Shown: one piece after another, positions 36,742 through 45,243 of the stretch
Numbering within the stretch: position 1 is the first letter of the stretch
How the letters are laid out: each line of letters starts with the position of its first letter
NCBI RefSeq assembly: GCF_004785935.1
Contig: NZ_SRRP01000001.1
Span: 806,001-870,000 of the forward strand
DNA: 64,000 nt
Source: Streptococcus rubneri
Lineage (GTDB): Bacteria; Bacillota; Bacilli; Lactobacillales; Streptococcaceae
Direction of reading: 5' to 3'
Program-made: the position numbers and the translations under genes
The notes under the pieces: model-generated
Database searches by the model: none
The model's input: only the letters and a program-made list of their open reading frames with translations
What the model was told of the DNA's origin: nothing

Positions 36742-37331
36742 GTAACTTTCTCACTCCTTAAAATATAATAACCTTTGTCTTTTTTGAGGATTTCACAGTT
36801 TCCAAAGATTTCTTCCATTTTTGCTTTCGCACTGGGAGCACCTTGTTTTTTCTGAATGACAATGGTTAGGTCTCCACCAGGATTCAAATGGTCAAAGCTA
36901 CCAGAAAGTACTTCATGAACTACCTTTTTCCCAGCCCGAATGGGAGGATTACTGATAATATGGTCAAAGCACCCCTCAACCTCATCATAAACATTGGATT
37001 GGAAGATCTTAGCTTTGACTTGATTTAAAGCCGCATTTTTCTGAGCCAGATCAAGGGCACGTGTATTCACGTCTACCATAGTAGCATGAACCCCTTGCGC
37101 CTTGACCAAAGAGAGACCAAGAGGACCATACCCGCAACCGACGTCCAAAACCGCCTCTCCTTGCTGAAAAGACAGACAAGACAAGAGGACCTGGCTGCCA
37201 AAATCGATCATTTTCTTACTAAAAACACCAGCATCCGTAAAAAATTTCATCCGCTCTCCTAGAAGGACCACATGTAACTCATGGATATCATGTTGAGCAT
37301 CTGGATGTTCATCATAGTACATTTTACTCAT
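36738..37331 (-). CDS. Class I SAM methyltransferase, RsmC-like
   Basis: This 197-aa protein has SAM motif I VLDVGCGYGPLGL (about 60-72) and motif IV SNPPI (about 117-121), as in RsmC-type N2-guanine rRNA methyltransferases. It has only the C-terminal half of E. coli RsmC, which is usual in Gram-positives. It is the first gene of the nucleoside salvage unit. There is no ribosome site: the -10 box lies 6 nt before the ATG, so the mRNA may be leaderless. Confidence 0.85.
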   Translation of the reverse strand: MSKMYYDEHPDAQHDIHELHVVLLGERMKFFTDAGVFSKKMIDFGSQVLLSCLSFQQGEAVLDVGCGYGPLGLSLVKAQGVHATMVDVNTRALDLAQKNAALNQVKAKIFQSNVYDEVEGCFDHIISNPPIRAGKKVVHEVLSGSFDHLNPGGDLTIVIQKKQGAPSAKAKMEEIFGNCEILKKDKGYYILRSEKVT

Positions 37332-37337
37332 ACTAGC

Positions 37338-37346
37338 ATTATAGCA
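37338..37346 (-). promoter_or_regulatory. Extended -10 promoter abutting the methyltransferase ATG
   Basis: The minus strand reads TGCTATAAT, then GCTAGT, then ATG. A TTTAAA lies 17 bp upstream of the -10 as a weak -35. With the usual 6-nt gap, transcription would start at the A of the ATG. Confidence 0.7.
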
Positions 37347-37369
37347 TAATTTAACCTATTTTTAAATCG

Positions 37370-37398
37370 TTTACAGAAGATCTTAAAACTGATATACT
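37370..37398 (+). promoter_or_regulatory. coaA promoter
   Basis: The plus strand has a -35 TTTACA (37370-37375), a 17-bp spacer ending TGA, and a -10 TATACT (37393-37398). The predicted transcript start near 37405 leaves a GGAGG-containing leader before the ATG at 37427. Confidence 0.75.
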
Positions 37399-37426
37399 AA
37401 AGGTCACTATGGAGGAAAAGCTTGAA

Positions 37427-38347
37427 ATGGATAAAGAATTTCTACACTTCGAAAAGATTAATCGACAAACTTGGCAAAATCTCCACCGAAAATCAACTCC
37501 TCCTCTATCTGAAGAGGAATTGAATTCCATCAAGAGTTTTAATGACCTTATTAGTTTACAAGATGTAACAGACATTTATTTACCCCTGACACACTTAATT
37601 CAAATCTACAAAAAAGCGAAAGAAGACTTAGCTTTCTCTAAAGGCATCTTTCTCCAACAGGAAAGCAAAAAACAGCCCTTTATGATTGGAATTTCAGGAT
37701 CTGTGGCTGTCGGCAAATCAACGACGAGCCGCCTCCTTCAAATCCTTCTTTCTCGAACCTTTTCCGGTTCTACAGTGGAGCTAGTGACGACAGATGGCTT
37801 CTTATATCCCAATGCGACCTTGATTGAACAAAACATTCTCAATCGCAAGGGCTTCCCTGAAAGCTATGATATGGAACTTCTCTTGGATTTCCTGAATCAG
37901 CTAAAAAATGGTCAGAGTTACCAGATTCCCGTCTATTCTCATGAGATTTATGATATCGTCCCTGACCAGAAGCAAACCATCCAAGCTGCAGACTTCATTA
38001 TTGTTGAAGGGATCAACGTCTTTCAGAATCCTCAAAATGATCGACTCTATATGACGGACTTCTTTGATTTCTCCATCTATGTGGATGCTGAGGTTGCCAA
38101 CATTGAGTCTTGGTATATTGATCGCTTTAAAAAGTTGTTGGACCGTGCAAAGGATGACCAAAGCAACTACTACCACCGCTTTACCCAGCAACCAGAAGCT
38201 GAAGTCCTAGCCTTCGCTCATCAGGTATGGGAGTCAATCAATCTCTTAAATCTAAAAGACTATATCGAACCCACTCGAAACCGAGCCGAACTGATTCTGC
38301 ACAAAGCTGCCAACCATGAGATTGATGAAATCTATCTTAAGAGATAA
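37427..38347 (+). CDS. coaA: Pantothenate kinase CoaA
   Basis: This 306-aa type I pantothenate kinase catalyses the first step of coenzyme A synthesis. It has Walker [19 protein letters not shown] and [11 protein letters not shown] set the start at 37427 (MDKEFLHFE) because the GGAGG at 37411-37415 precedes it and the predicted transcript starts near 37405; the ATG at 37409 would have almost no leader. It is a single gene, divergent from the methyltransferase unit. Confidence 0.93.
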   Translation: MDKEFLHFEKINRQTWQNLHRKSTPPLSEEELNSIKSFNDLISLQDVTDIYLPLTHLIQIYKKAKEDLAFSKGIFLQQESKKQPFMIGISGSVAVGKSTTSRLLQILLSRTFSGSTVELVTTDGFLYPNATLIEQNILNRKGFPESYDMELLLDFLNQLKNGQSYQIPVYSHEIYDIVPDQKQTIQAADFIIVEGINVFQNPQNDRLYMTDFFDFSIYVDAEVANIESWYIDRFKKLLDRAKDDQSNYYHRFTQQPEAEVLAFAHQVWESINLLNLKDYIEPTRNRAELILHKAANHEIDEIYLKR

Positions 38348-38406
38348 AGAGATTGTAACAAAATGACCCCCAAAAGATGGCGATTCGAAGAAAAATTAGT
38401 TTGGGC

Positions 38407-38435
38407 TTGTCAAAAGAAAAGTTTTCAGATATAAT
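38407..38435 (+). promoter_or_regulatory. rpsT promoter
   Basis: The plus strand has a -35 TTGTCA (38407-38412), exactly 17 bp, and a -10 TATAAT (38430-38435), a near-consensus strong promoter for a ribosomal protein gene. Confidence 0.85.
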
Positions 38436-38468
38436 AAGAGAGTTAGAATATCATTGGAGGTGAAAAAA

Positions 38469-38702
38469 TTGGCAAACATTAAATCAGCTATCAAACGTGC
38501 TGAATTGAACGTTAAACACAACGAAAAAAACTCAGCTCAAAAATCAGCTATGCGTACTGCAATTAAAGCTTTTGAAGCAAACCCATCTGAAGAACTTTAC
38601 CGCGCTGCTAGCTCAGCTATCGATAAAGCAGAAACTAAAGGTTTGATCCACAAAAACAAAGCTAGCCGTGATAAAGCACGTCTTGCAGCGAAACTTGGCT
38701 AA
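38469..38702 (+). CDS. rpsT: 30S ribosomal protein S20
   Basis: This 77-aa basic protein binds 16S rRNA. It starts (M)[21 protein letters not shown], the standard S20 N-terminus. The start codon is TTG at 38469, 6 nt after GGAGGTG. An in-frame TTG at 38454 overlaps that ribosome site and is not used. A TTG start is typical of autoregulated rpsT genes. It is followed by its own terminator. Confidence 0.97.
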   Translation: MANIKSAIKRAELNVKHNEKNSAQKSAMRTAIKAFEANPSEELYRAASSAIDKAETKGLIHKNKASRDKARLAAKLG

Positions 38703-38723
38703 TCAAGAATTGCATACAAAATG

Positions 38724-38744
38724 AGCTCTCCGGAGCTTTTTTTG
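38724..38744 (+). terminator. rpsT terminator
   Basis: The stem AGCTC/GAGCT with a 4-nt loop is followed by seven T, 22 nt past the rpsT stop. Confidence 0.8.
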
Positions 38745-38767
38745 TTGCTTCCATATGAGGAGATACG

Positions 38768-39298
38768 ATGAAAATTACGATTATCGGCTATTCTGGTTCT
38801 GGAAAATCTACCTTGGCTGAAAACTTGGCCCGATCCTACTCCATCCCCAAACTCCACATGGATACCCTTCAATTTCAACCGGGTTGGATAGACAGTGACC
38901 GGGATTGGATGGAGAAAGAGATGAAACAGTTTCTCAACGATCATAGAGACTGGGTCATTGATGGCAATTACTCTTGGTGTTGCTATGAGGAAAGAATGGA
39001 GCAAGCAGATTACATTATCTTTCTCAACTTCTCTCGTTGGAACTGCCTCTATAGAGGATGGAAACGATACCGTCGCTATAAAGGTAAAGTCCGGGAGAGT
39101 ATGGCTGCAGGTTGCCCTGAACGCTTTGACTGGGAATTCATCCGTTGGATTCTTTGGGATGGTCGAACTAAGAATGCCAAAGAAAGGTATCGAAATATCC
39201 GTTCTACCTATCCCGATAAATTCATCACTCTCAAAAACCAAAAGGAATTAGACCGTTTCCTCAATAACATCAAAAATGATCTACTGGAATCGAAGTAA
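38768..39298 (+). CDS. P-loop kinase-like protein, DNA topology modulation FlaR family
   Basis: This 176-aa protein has the P-loop GYSGSGKST (7-15) and HMDTLQFQPGW, the adenylate-kinase-like fold used by the FlaR family. The middle is rich in Trp, Arg and Tyr (NCLYRGWKRYRRYKGKVRE). Despite the family name, its substrate is not established. An AGGAG site precedes the ATG. It stands alone between rpsT and the convergent tetR gene. Confidence 0.82.
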   Translation: MKITIIGYSGSGKSTLAENLARSYSIPKLHMDTLQFQPGWIDSDRDWMEKEMKQFLNDHRDWVIDGNYSWCCYEERMEQADYIIFLNFSRWNCLYRGWKRYRRYKGKVRESMAAGCPERFDWEFIRWILWDGRTKNAKERYRNIRSTYPDKFITLKNQKELDRFLNNIKNDLLESK

Positions 39299-39320
39299 AT
39301 ACTCGATCTAGTAGATCATT
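39275..39320. terminator. Bidirectional terminator, flaR-like / tetR
   Basis: A long imperfect hairpin with outer AATGATCTACT/AGTAGATCATT arms overlaps the flaR-like stop and has T-runs on both strands. It separates convergent genes. Confidence 0.75.
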
Positions 39321-39324
39321 TTTC

Positions 39325-39903
39325 TTATTTTCTTTTCTTTTGAGGAAACAAGGGAAGTCCTAAAGAAGCCATCTTCTCCGCTGGCACCTTCATGCCATCC
39401 TTAATCCATTTGGCTAAGACAGAGACAATGGCTGAACTGAGGAAGGAATTCAAATAACTAGCCGGTCCTTGTGAGGATTTCTGACTTTTACTTCTCTTTT
39501 CCAGAAACTCATAAACAGCCTTGGTAAGCAGTTTCTCAAAATTATAATCGACGGCCAAGCTGATAATGCGTGCTTCCTTCTTGGCCTCTTTAAAGAGATA
39601 AACCCAAATCTGGTACAAATCGGTCTTAAAATTATACCCCTCTAAAGACTTGGTAATATTCGAAACAGTTGATTGGAAGATGGATTCCAGCAATTCTTCT
39701 TTCGACTCATAATTTCGGTAAAAGGCTGCGCGAGAAACTCCTGCTCTCTCCACCAATTCTGAAATGGTAATCTTTTTCAAGTCCTTTTTATCCAACAACT
39801 GAAGCAAGGAAATCTCCAAGGATTCCCGTGTGATGGCATTGCTTTCTTGGTTGGACCGTTTCAAATTTTCTAAGGATTTTTCTGATATCTTTCTTTCTGC
39901 CAT
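39325..39903 (-). CDS. TetR/AcrR family transcriptional regulator
   Basis: This 192-aa protein has an N-terminal helix-turn-helix ITISELVERAGVSRAAFYRN (45-64) followed by SKEELLESIF, the TetR signature. The C-terminal helical domain is of the type seen in streptococcal TetR proteins near degV. It is divergent from degV, with a consensus promoter whose -35 is overlapped by an inverted repeat, so it probably regulates itself and degV. Confidence 0.9.
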   Translation of the reverse strand: MAERKISEKSLENLKRSNQESNAITRESLEISLLQLLDKKDLKKITISELVERAGVSRAAFYRNYESKEELLESIFQSTVSNITKSLEGYNFKTDLYQIWVYLFKEAKKEARIISLAVDYNFEKLLTKAVYEFLEKRSKSQKSSQGPASYLNSFLSSAIVSVLAKWIKDGMKVPAEKMASLGLPLFPQKKRK

Positions 39904-39965
39904 AACACTTACTTTCTATCTGTATCATCTGAATGTATCTGCTTTCAGAGAATGCAACTTCATGA

Positions 39966-39971
39966 TATAAT
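39966..39971 (+). promoter_or_regulatory. degV -10 (TGATATAAT, extended)
   Basis: An extended -10 on the plus strand gives a transcript start near 39978. It overlaps the -10 of the opposing tetR promoter by two bases. Confidence 0.6.
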
Positions 39972-39998
39972 TGTAAAAAAAGACTAACCACTTGTCAA
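39970..39998 (-). promoter_or_regulatory. tetR promoter (TTGACA-17-TACAAT)
   Basis: The minus strand has a consensus -35 TTGACA (39993-39998), a 17-bp spacer and a -10 TACAAT (39970-39975). Confidence 0.8.
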
Positions 39999-40016
39999 TG
40001 TACAATTATTTACATT
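39997..40016. promoter_or_regulatory. Candidate TetR operator
   Basis: The inverted repeat AATGTA-N8-TACATT overlaps the end of the tetR -35 and lies in the degV leader. A repressor here would block both genes. Confidence 0.5.
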
Positions 40017-40030
40017 TTGAGGTAATAAAA

Positions 40031-40873
40031 ATGACATGGAAAATTATTGCAGATTCTGGCTGTGATTATCGTACTTACGAAAGTGCTGCACCAGATACTA
40101 GCTTTGTTTCAGTGCCTCTTACCATTCAGATTGGTGAGACCATCTATTCAGACGACGCTAATCTGGATACAGATAAAATGATGGAAGATATGTATGCAAC
40201 GACTACTGCTTCCAAATCAGCTTGTCCTAGTCCTGATGACTATATGAGAGCCTTTGAGGGAGCTGACAATATTATCGTTGTTACCATCACTGGTACTTTG
40301 TCCGGTAGCCACAATAGTGCTCAAGTCGCTAAAAAACTTTATCAAGAAGATCATCCGACTACCAACATTCATGTGATTGATAGCTTATCAGCTGGTGGTG
40401 AAGTGGATCTACTCGTTCGCAAACTCCATCAATTAATCGCTCAAGACCTTGATTTTGATCAAGTGGTTGAAGTCATTACTAAATACCAGGAAAAAACCAA
40501 GCTGATCTTTGTGCTTGCTAAGGTCGATAATTTGGTCAAAAATGGCCGACTCAATAAAATTATCGGAACTGTTGTCGGCCTCTTAAACATCCGTATGGTC
40601 GGCCAAGCCAGCGATACTGGCACCCTGGAGCTTCTCCATAAAGCCCGTGGCCAAAAGAAAGCTATTACCACTACTTTTGAAGAGATGCTTAAAGCCGGCT
40701 ACAAAGGAGGGCATATCACCATTGCTCACCGTCGCAACGATAAATTCGTAGAACAACTCTCTGCCTTGGTCCATGAAAAGTTCGCCAATGCGGATATCGA
40801 AGCTCTTCCGACCTCAGGCCTCTGTAGCTTCTATGCTGAAGAAGGTGGCCTCTTAATCGGCTATGAAATTTAA
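40031..40873 (+). CDS. DegV family fatty-acid-binding protein
   Basis: This 280-aa protein starts MTWKIIADSGCDY, with TITGTLSGSHNSAQVAKKL (about 87-105) and the C-terminal GLCSFYAEEGGLLIGYE typical of DegV. Family members bind a fatty acid between two domains, and some act as FakB in fatty-acid phosphorylation. I chose the ATG at 40031, which has GAGGT about 9 nt upstream; the in-frame ATG at 39992 lies within the operator region without a ribosome site. Confidence 0.9.
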   Translation: MTWKIIADSGCDYRTYESAAPDTSFVSVPLTIQIGETIYSDDANLDTDKMMEDMYATTTASKSACPSPDDYMRAFEGADNIIVVTITGTLSGSHNSAQVAKKLYQEDHPTTNIHVIDSLSAGGEVDLLVRKLHQLIAQDLDFDQVVEVITKYQEKTKLIFVLAKVDNLVKNGRLNKIIGTVVGLLNIRMVGQASDTGTLELLHKARGQKKAITTTFEEMLKAGYKGGHITIAHRRNDKFVEQLSALVHEKFANADIEALPTSGLCSFYAEEGGLLIGYEI

Positions 40874-40883
40874 ATCAACATAA

Positions 40884-41064
40884 AAAGAGGCTGGGACAAA
40901 AGTCCTAGCCTCTCAATTGTCTTTGGATTGTCGAGCAAGACGCAGTGGTTGAGTGGGCTCTACTACGCTGATTTCATCAGCTTTTACAGCCCTACTCAAC
41001 TGTGCGGAGGTGGGACGACGAAATCGAATTCTAACGAATTACCGATTTCTGTCCCACTCTCTTT
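40884..41064. repeat. 181-bp hairpin-rich intergenic repeat, copy 1
   Basis: Imperfect terminal inverted repeats (AAAGAGGCTGGGACAAAA / AAAGAGAGTGGGACAGAA) enclose three stems. They are GAGGCT-GGAC/GTCC-AGCCTC (40887-40912); a nested TTGAGT-GGGCT/AGCCC-ACTCAA stem with inner GCTGAT/ATCAGC; and GTGGGAC-GAAATCG/CGATTTC-GTCCCAC (41010-41057). It lies between convergent degV and the ABC permease gene, and the first hairpin with nearby T-runs can terminate. Nearly identical copies are at 50284 and 62367. Confidence 0.85.
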
Positions 41065-41065
41065 T

Positions 41066-42712
41066 TTATTCACCAATTTCTTGGTTAAATTTGTAGAAAG
41101 TACCTTTATAAATAAAGTAAGTCGCAAGAGCACCTATACCAGCAATGAGAAGATAAATCACACTAGCAATCAGGGTAGTGAAAGCCACAGCGGATAGATA
41201 GAAGGTAAAGCCTATCAGGACTAGCATAACGATAATAAATACGAAGATCAATAATCCTCTCAGGGCTGCATTTCCTCTATTACGGTTCATCAGGTCTGTT
41301 ACAGTCGACCAATTAGTCGTTAAGAGCTTGTAGTCACGTCGAAAAGCGATCACACTCAAGCTCAAACTGGTCAAAAACCAAATCAAAAGCATGGCTAGAA
41401 GGGAGAGGGGATGGACACCAAAGTAACAGGATACCCCTACCAAAAGCACAGTCGGCAAAGCAGACTGAACCGAAAAGAGAATCCAAAATTTCTTCAAACA
41501 ATAGCGTTTGAAGTCAATCGGAAGGGCACGAAGATAAGCGAAATTTTCCCGTTCCAAAGAGATCCCAATACTGGTCAAGCTTTCCACAGAGTTGAAGACT
41601 CCGATCATGAAAGCGATGAGGGATAAGGGAAGTAAATATTGGGGTGTGAGGTAGTTTTCAATTTGAAGGGAAGCTCGCGACGCCCCTAAAAACAAGCCAA
41701 ATGTGAAAAGATAAGGGAAAATCGCCATCATGAAGATGACCTGCGTCAGCAAGGTACCATCACTTAGAAGCCGTTTATGATAGGAAACAGTAAAGCGATG
41801 GAAGGCCTTCTGATCTCCCACCTTCATCTGACTCACCCGCTCCTTAACCGCATGGCTGGAAGAAACCTCAAGGGCAGCATCATAAAAATGAGGCAAGACC
41901 TGACTTTTGACCAGCCAAATGAGAACCGCTAGAAGCAGAATCCAAGCCAAGATCCCAAGTAGAGCTCCTGAATCCAAAGGATTCAAGATAAAGCTATGAA
42001 AGACCTCTATCGGAGGAAAAATACTGGGTTGAGTAACCAGATCACCAGCCACCGAATGCTCTGATTGGAGCATATTAATATAGAGGTAAGCTCCAATGGA
42101 AATGAGACTACTCAAGCCAATGATGAGGTTAGACACCAAACTCGTGTGCTTCTTAAAGATAGCTGATTTGGTAATCAGGTGGGATAAGAACAAGGTGCCC
42201 AAAAAGAGGATGGAGAGGAGAATCATGGCACAAAGAAGGCCAAGAAGAAGCCCTACCAGAATATTTCCCCCTGCTTGGATGGGCAGAATGATGAAATAAC
42301 TGATCATTGGAAGCAGGGCCATCAAGAGCACTAAAATGACCGAGATGCTCTTTCCTGCAATCACTTCTGCATCCGAAAAGGCATAGGGACGATAAAATTG
42401 CAAATCCTTGCTCTCGTAAAAGACATTGTAAAAACTCATCAAACCTTGTGATATAGCTAAGAGCGCAAAGAGCGTAATCATATTGACAAAGGGACCAGGG
42501 CTAGAGACAAAATCATTGGCACTCGAGAGAATCCCAAAAAGGAAAAGATAAAGGAGACCGATAAAAATATAGGTCCGAATGGACTGAGCGGAAACATTGA
42601 CCTTCCTAGTGGGATCCTTTTCCTGCTTTTTACGAAATTTCGCTAATTGGGCCGGCTGAGTAGCATAAATGATGTTGACATCCACTAGGCGACGAACCAT
42701 CTTAAGACGCAT
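41066..42712 (-). CDS. ABC exporter permease, large polytopic
   Basis: This 548-aa membrane protein has about twelve hydrophobic helices in two halves and a basic N-terminus (RKKQEKDPTRKVNV). It has no ATPase motif; the partner ATPase gene overlaps it by 11 nt. The layout fits two-component ABC-2 exporters of unknown cargo in streptococci. Its 3' end lies directly at repeat copy 1. Confidence 0.8.
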   Translation of the reverse strand: MRLKMVRRLVDVNIIYATQPAQLAKFRKKQEKDPTRKVNVSAQSIRTYIFIGLLYLFLFGILSSANDFVSSPGPFVNMITLFALLAISQGLMSFYNVFYESKDLQFYRPYAFSDAEVIAGKSISVILVLLMALLPMISYFIILPIQAGGNILVGLLLGLLCAMILLSILFLGTLFLSHLITKSAIFKKHTSLVSNLIIGLSSLISIGAYLYINMLQSEHSVAGDLVTQPSIFPPIEVFHSFILNPLDSGALLGILAWILLLAVLIWLVKSQVLPHFYDAALEVSSSHAVKERVSQMKVGDQKAFHRFTVSYHKRLLSDGTLLTQVIFMMAIFPYLFTFGLFLGASRASLQIENYLTPQYLLPLSLIAFMIGVFNSVESLTSIGISLERENFAYLRALPIDFKRYCLKKFWILFSVQSALPTVLLVGVSCYFGVHPLSLLAMLLIWFLTSLSLSVIAFRRDYKLLTTNWSTVTDLMNRNRGNAALRGLLIFVFIIVMLVLIGFTFYLSAVAFTTLIASVIYLLIAGIGALATYFIYKGTFYKFNQEIGE

Positions 42713-43445
42713 CTGGACTCACCTCTTCTCTTCGACCGGCCAGTCCAAGATAAATGGACTCTAGGCTTTGTTCTGGGTGTTGCCCCTTCAGCTCCTCGAT
42801 AGTTCCATAAAAGATGAGGTTCCCCTTCTTCAGGATGGCAATCTTATCACAGAGTTGCTCTGCCACTTCGAGGACATGGGTGGAGAAGATGACGGTATTT
42901 CCCTTATCCGCATGCTCCCGCATCATCTGCTTCAAGTCGTAAGAGGCTTGGGGATCCAAACCAGTCATGGGCTCATCTAGAACCCAGATGTCTGGATCAG
43001 ATAGTAGAGCCCCGATAACAAATACCTTCTGGCGCATCCCATGAGAGAAAGACTCGATGACTTCATAGCGATGACTAGTAAAGTCAAAAAGGTGGAGCAA
43101 ATGATCCAAGCGGTCATCACATTCCTGCTGGCTCATGTCATAGGACGTGGCAACCAACTCCCAGAATTCATTGGCCGTTAAACGAAGAAAGAGATCTGGT
43201 GAATCAGCTACATAGCCAATTTTCTTCTTTATTTCTAGGCGATTGCTATAGAGGTCCTTTCCATCTACTAGGATGCTACCGGTCGTTGGGGTGATGACAC
43301 TGACTAGACTCTTAATGGTCGTTGATTTTCCGGCTCCATTATGGCCAATCAAGCCGACAATCTGCCCATCTTCAATGGTCAGATTCAAGTGGTTCAATGC
43401 CAGATGCCCATCGTAATCTTTTGTGACTCCTTGAAATTCAATCAT
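42702..43445 (-). CDS. ABC exporter ATP-binding protein
   Basis: This 247-aa ATPase has Walker A GHNGAGKST, signature FSHGMRQKV, Walker B IWVLDEP and H-loop FSTHV. The start is set at 43445 (MIEFQG) behind AAGGAGA; the longer frame to 43490 has no ribosome site. It has a consensus promoter and forms a two-gene unit with the permease. The C-terminal YLGLAGRREE end is short, so no extra substrate domain is present. Confidence 0.92.
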   Translation of the reverse strand: MIEFQGVTKDYDGHLALNHLNLTIEDGQIVGLIGHNGAGKSTTIKSLVSVITPTTGSILVDGKDLYSNRLEIKKKIGYVADSPDLFLRLTANEFWELVATSYDMSQQECDDRLDHLLHLFDFTSHRYEVIESFSHGMRQKVFVIGALLSDPDIWVLDEPMTGLDPQASYDLKQMMREHADKGNTVIFSTHVLEVAEQLCDKIAILKKGNLIFYGTIEELKGQHPEQSLESIYLGLAGRREEVSPDAS

Positions 43446-43502
43446 AGATTCTCCTTCTGCCTTTCTTCTTTTAAAACGGAACATCTCCATGTAATTGCTT
43501 AT

Positions 43503-43531
43503 ATTTTATTCCTATTTTAAAAAAGTGTCAA
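43503..43531 (-). promoter_or_regulatory. Promoter of the ABC exporter pair
   Basis: The minus strand has a -35 TTGACA (43526-43531), 17 bp, and a -10 TAAAAT (43503-43508). Confidence 0.8.
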
Positions 43532-43546
43532 CGAAAAACCAAAAAA

Positions 43547-45175
43547 TTAGAGTAATTCATTAAAGCGATAGAGGAGTTTTAAGAGGTAGGTAGGAATCGT
43601 ATCTAAGAAATCCTCTATAAATACTCGTTCTCCCCTCTTGTGAAGCTCCTTACCCCAAGGACCTAGGTTTACCGCTGGCACTTGGATCTGAGCAATTTTT
43701 TCCAGATCTAATTCGTAGACCTGAGAAGGTGTCGCTAAACTATCCAGCACGACTTGATAAGTGGAAACATCCTTTTCCAAGGCACAGTAACTAGTATCAC
43801 AAATACCCATAAAGTATTCTTCCACTTTCAAGGATTGACCTCTTTTTTCTAAATAACGACGGTAGTCATCTACTAGAATCCCAATTTTAAGGCTCGTTTT
43901 TGGTAAGGAGCGGCAGTTCATAGACGGGTAATAAGGTGGAGCAAAACCTATGACCACCAATGGATCCTTATCTCCCAGAAAGTCTAAGTAGCTTTGAATC
44001 TGGTGAATGGCAATGGTCTGGTAGCTAACACCCTTCAAAAATTCTTGATAGGCCACTTGCTCGCGCTCTTTTTGAAAGGCAGAAAAACCTTCCTTCTCTT
44101 GGCAACGATTCATTAATTCTTGATAACTAATAGCTAGTGGTCGAGAAATAAGGTGCTCTTGTTCTGCTCTCTCTTGTAGAGTCCAGTATTTTTCATAGAA
44201 TTCATTTAAGGCCTCCTGGGTCAATTCTTGAATTCGCTGGAACAACTGCTGGGGAGTCTTTTTCAAATGTAGAACGCTAAAATAGCCTGCTGCATGAAGG
44301 ACAGTCGATACATCATACTGGTCCTTTAAATCCCTTAGATAAGACCAAGAAGGTAGAGGAGACTGCTCGCCTAGAGCACGGTCTGATAAATCAGGATGAA
44401 GATCTAGTTTTGAGGCCACTGCTACTAAGAGAGATAAAGCATTCATCCCCTTTAGAGGCTCCTTCATATGGGAGAGAACCCCTTGAGCTACGATAACCGG
44501 CATGAGCTTGCCGACCGTTCCAATGTGTAGGACTTTTTCTTGCGCATCAGTAGAATCAAATGGTTCCGAATCGATAGCAAGTACATAGTCCAAATGAAAC
44601 TCTTCTTTTAATTGGCAGAGTATGCCCAAAGACGCTCTCATGCCCCGAGAATAGGACTCCTCATCTCCAACAGATAGATAAAGCAAGTTGACCTGTCCAC
44701 CGGCTGGATCCGATGCATAAGCTTCTAAGACTCCCAGTTGGAGAGCTAAGGCCGCCTTCATATCACAAGAGCCACGACCTAAGCGCCATTGTTTTGAATC
44801 CAGATCAGCCTGCATCTCTGGTCGAAGATCGATCTCTTTTAAGGTCTGGGCAAGAGCTTCAGAATCCAAAGCAATAGAGGCAAGAGGACCATAATCTTCT
44901 AAGTCCACCGTGTCATGGTGGTGAAAGAGGATCATAGTTTTTTTCTTACCTTTGTCGACTAAAGCCCAGTTGATACTCCTGTGCAGATGATCCTGAGGAA
45001 TCTGATAGCGACCAAACAGATGGGGATGCTCTTGGAAATAAGGAATGGAAGCGAGACGCTGGTCTAAATAATCCTCAATGCCACGCTCACTTTCGGTATT
45101 GGTAAAGCTGGGAATTGCCATGGCTTCTTGAAATATAGTGGCAATTTGTTCTTGGAAATACTCTGTGGATCTCAA
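43547..45175 (-). CDS. M20 family metallopeptidase, RocB-like
   Basis: This 542-aa zinc peptidase or amidohydrolase has HHHDTVD (85-91), GRGSCDMKAA (133-142, Asp138 metal bridge) and GDEESYSRG (170-178, catalytic Glu172). RocB-like members are linked to arginine or peptide use, but the substrate is unproven. The start is TTG at 45175 behind AAGGAGG. It lies 68 nt after pepX2, with no terminator between, so the two may share a transcript and act in sequence on peptides. Confidence 0.85.
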   Translation of the reverse strand: MRSTEYFQEQIATIFQEAMAIPSFTNTESERGIEDYLDQRLASIPYFQEHPHLFGRYQIPQDHLHRSINWALVDKGKKKTMILFHHHDTVDLEDYGPLASIALDSEALAQTLKEIDLRPEMQADLDSKQWRLGRGSCDMKAALALQLGVLEAYASDPAGGQVNLLYLSVGDEESYSRGMRASLGILCQLKEEFHLDYVLAIDSEPFDSTDAQEKVLHIGTVGKLMPVIVAQGVLSHMKEPLKGMNALSLLVAVASKLDLHPDLSDRALGEQSPLPSWSYLRDLKDQYDVSTVLHAAGYFSVLHLKKTPQQLFQRIQELTQEALNEFYEKYWTLQERAEQEHLISRPLAISYQELMNRCQEKEGFSAFQKEREQVAYQEFLKGVSYQTIAIHQIQSYLDFLGDKDPLVVIGFAPPYYPSMNCRSLPKTSLKIGILVDDYRRYLEKRGQSLKVEEYFMGICDTSYCALEKDVSTYQVVLDSLATPSQVYELDLEKIAQIQVPAVNLGPWGKELHKRGERVFIEDFLDTIPTYLLKLLYRFNELL

Positions 45176-45243
45176 TGGAGGCCTCCTTCTCTTGGACTAG
45201 ATCCCTTTGTTCTCTATCTCATAAGGGGACAGAATGGACATTA

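Noticed and set aside
38699-39241. 180-codon minus-strand ORF
   Set aside because: It is antisense to the FlaR-like gene, which has an intact P-loop and a ribosome site.
40928-41197. ORFs beginning near MSGLYYADFIS in all three repeat copies (also 50349 and 62431)
   Set aside because: They read through the hairpins of the 181-bp repeat and end in unrelated flanking sequence, with no ribosome site. The sequence is constrained as RNA or DNA, not as protein.
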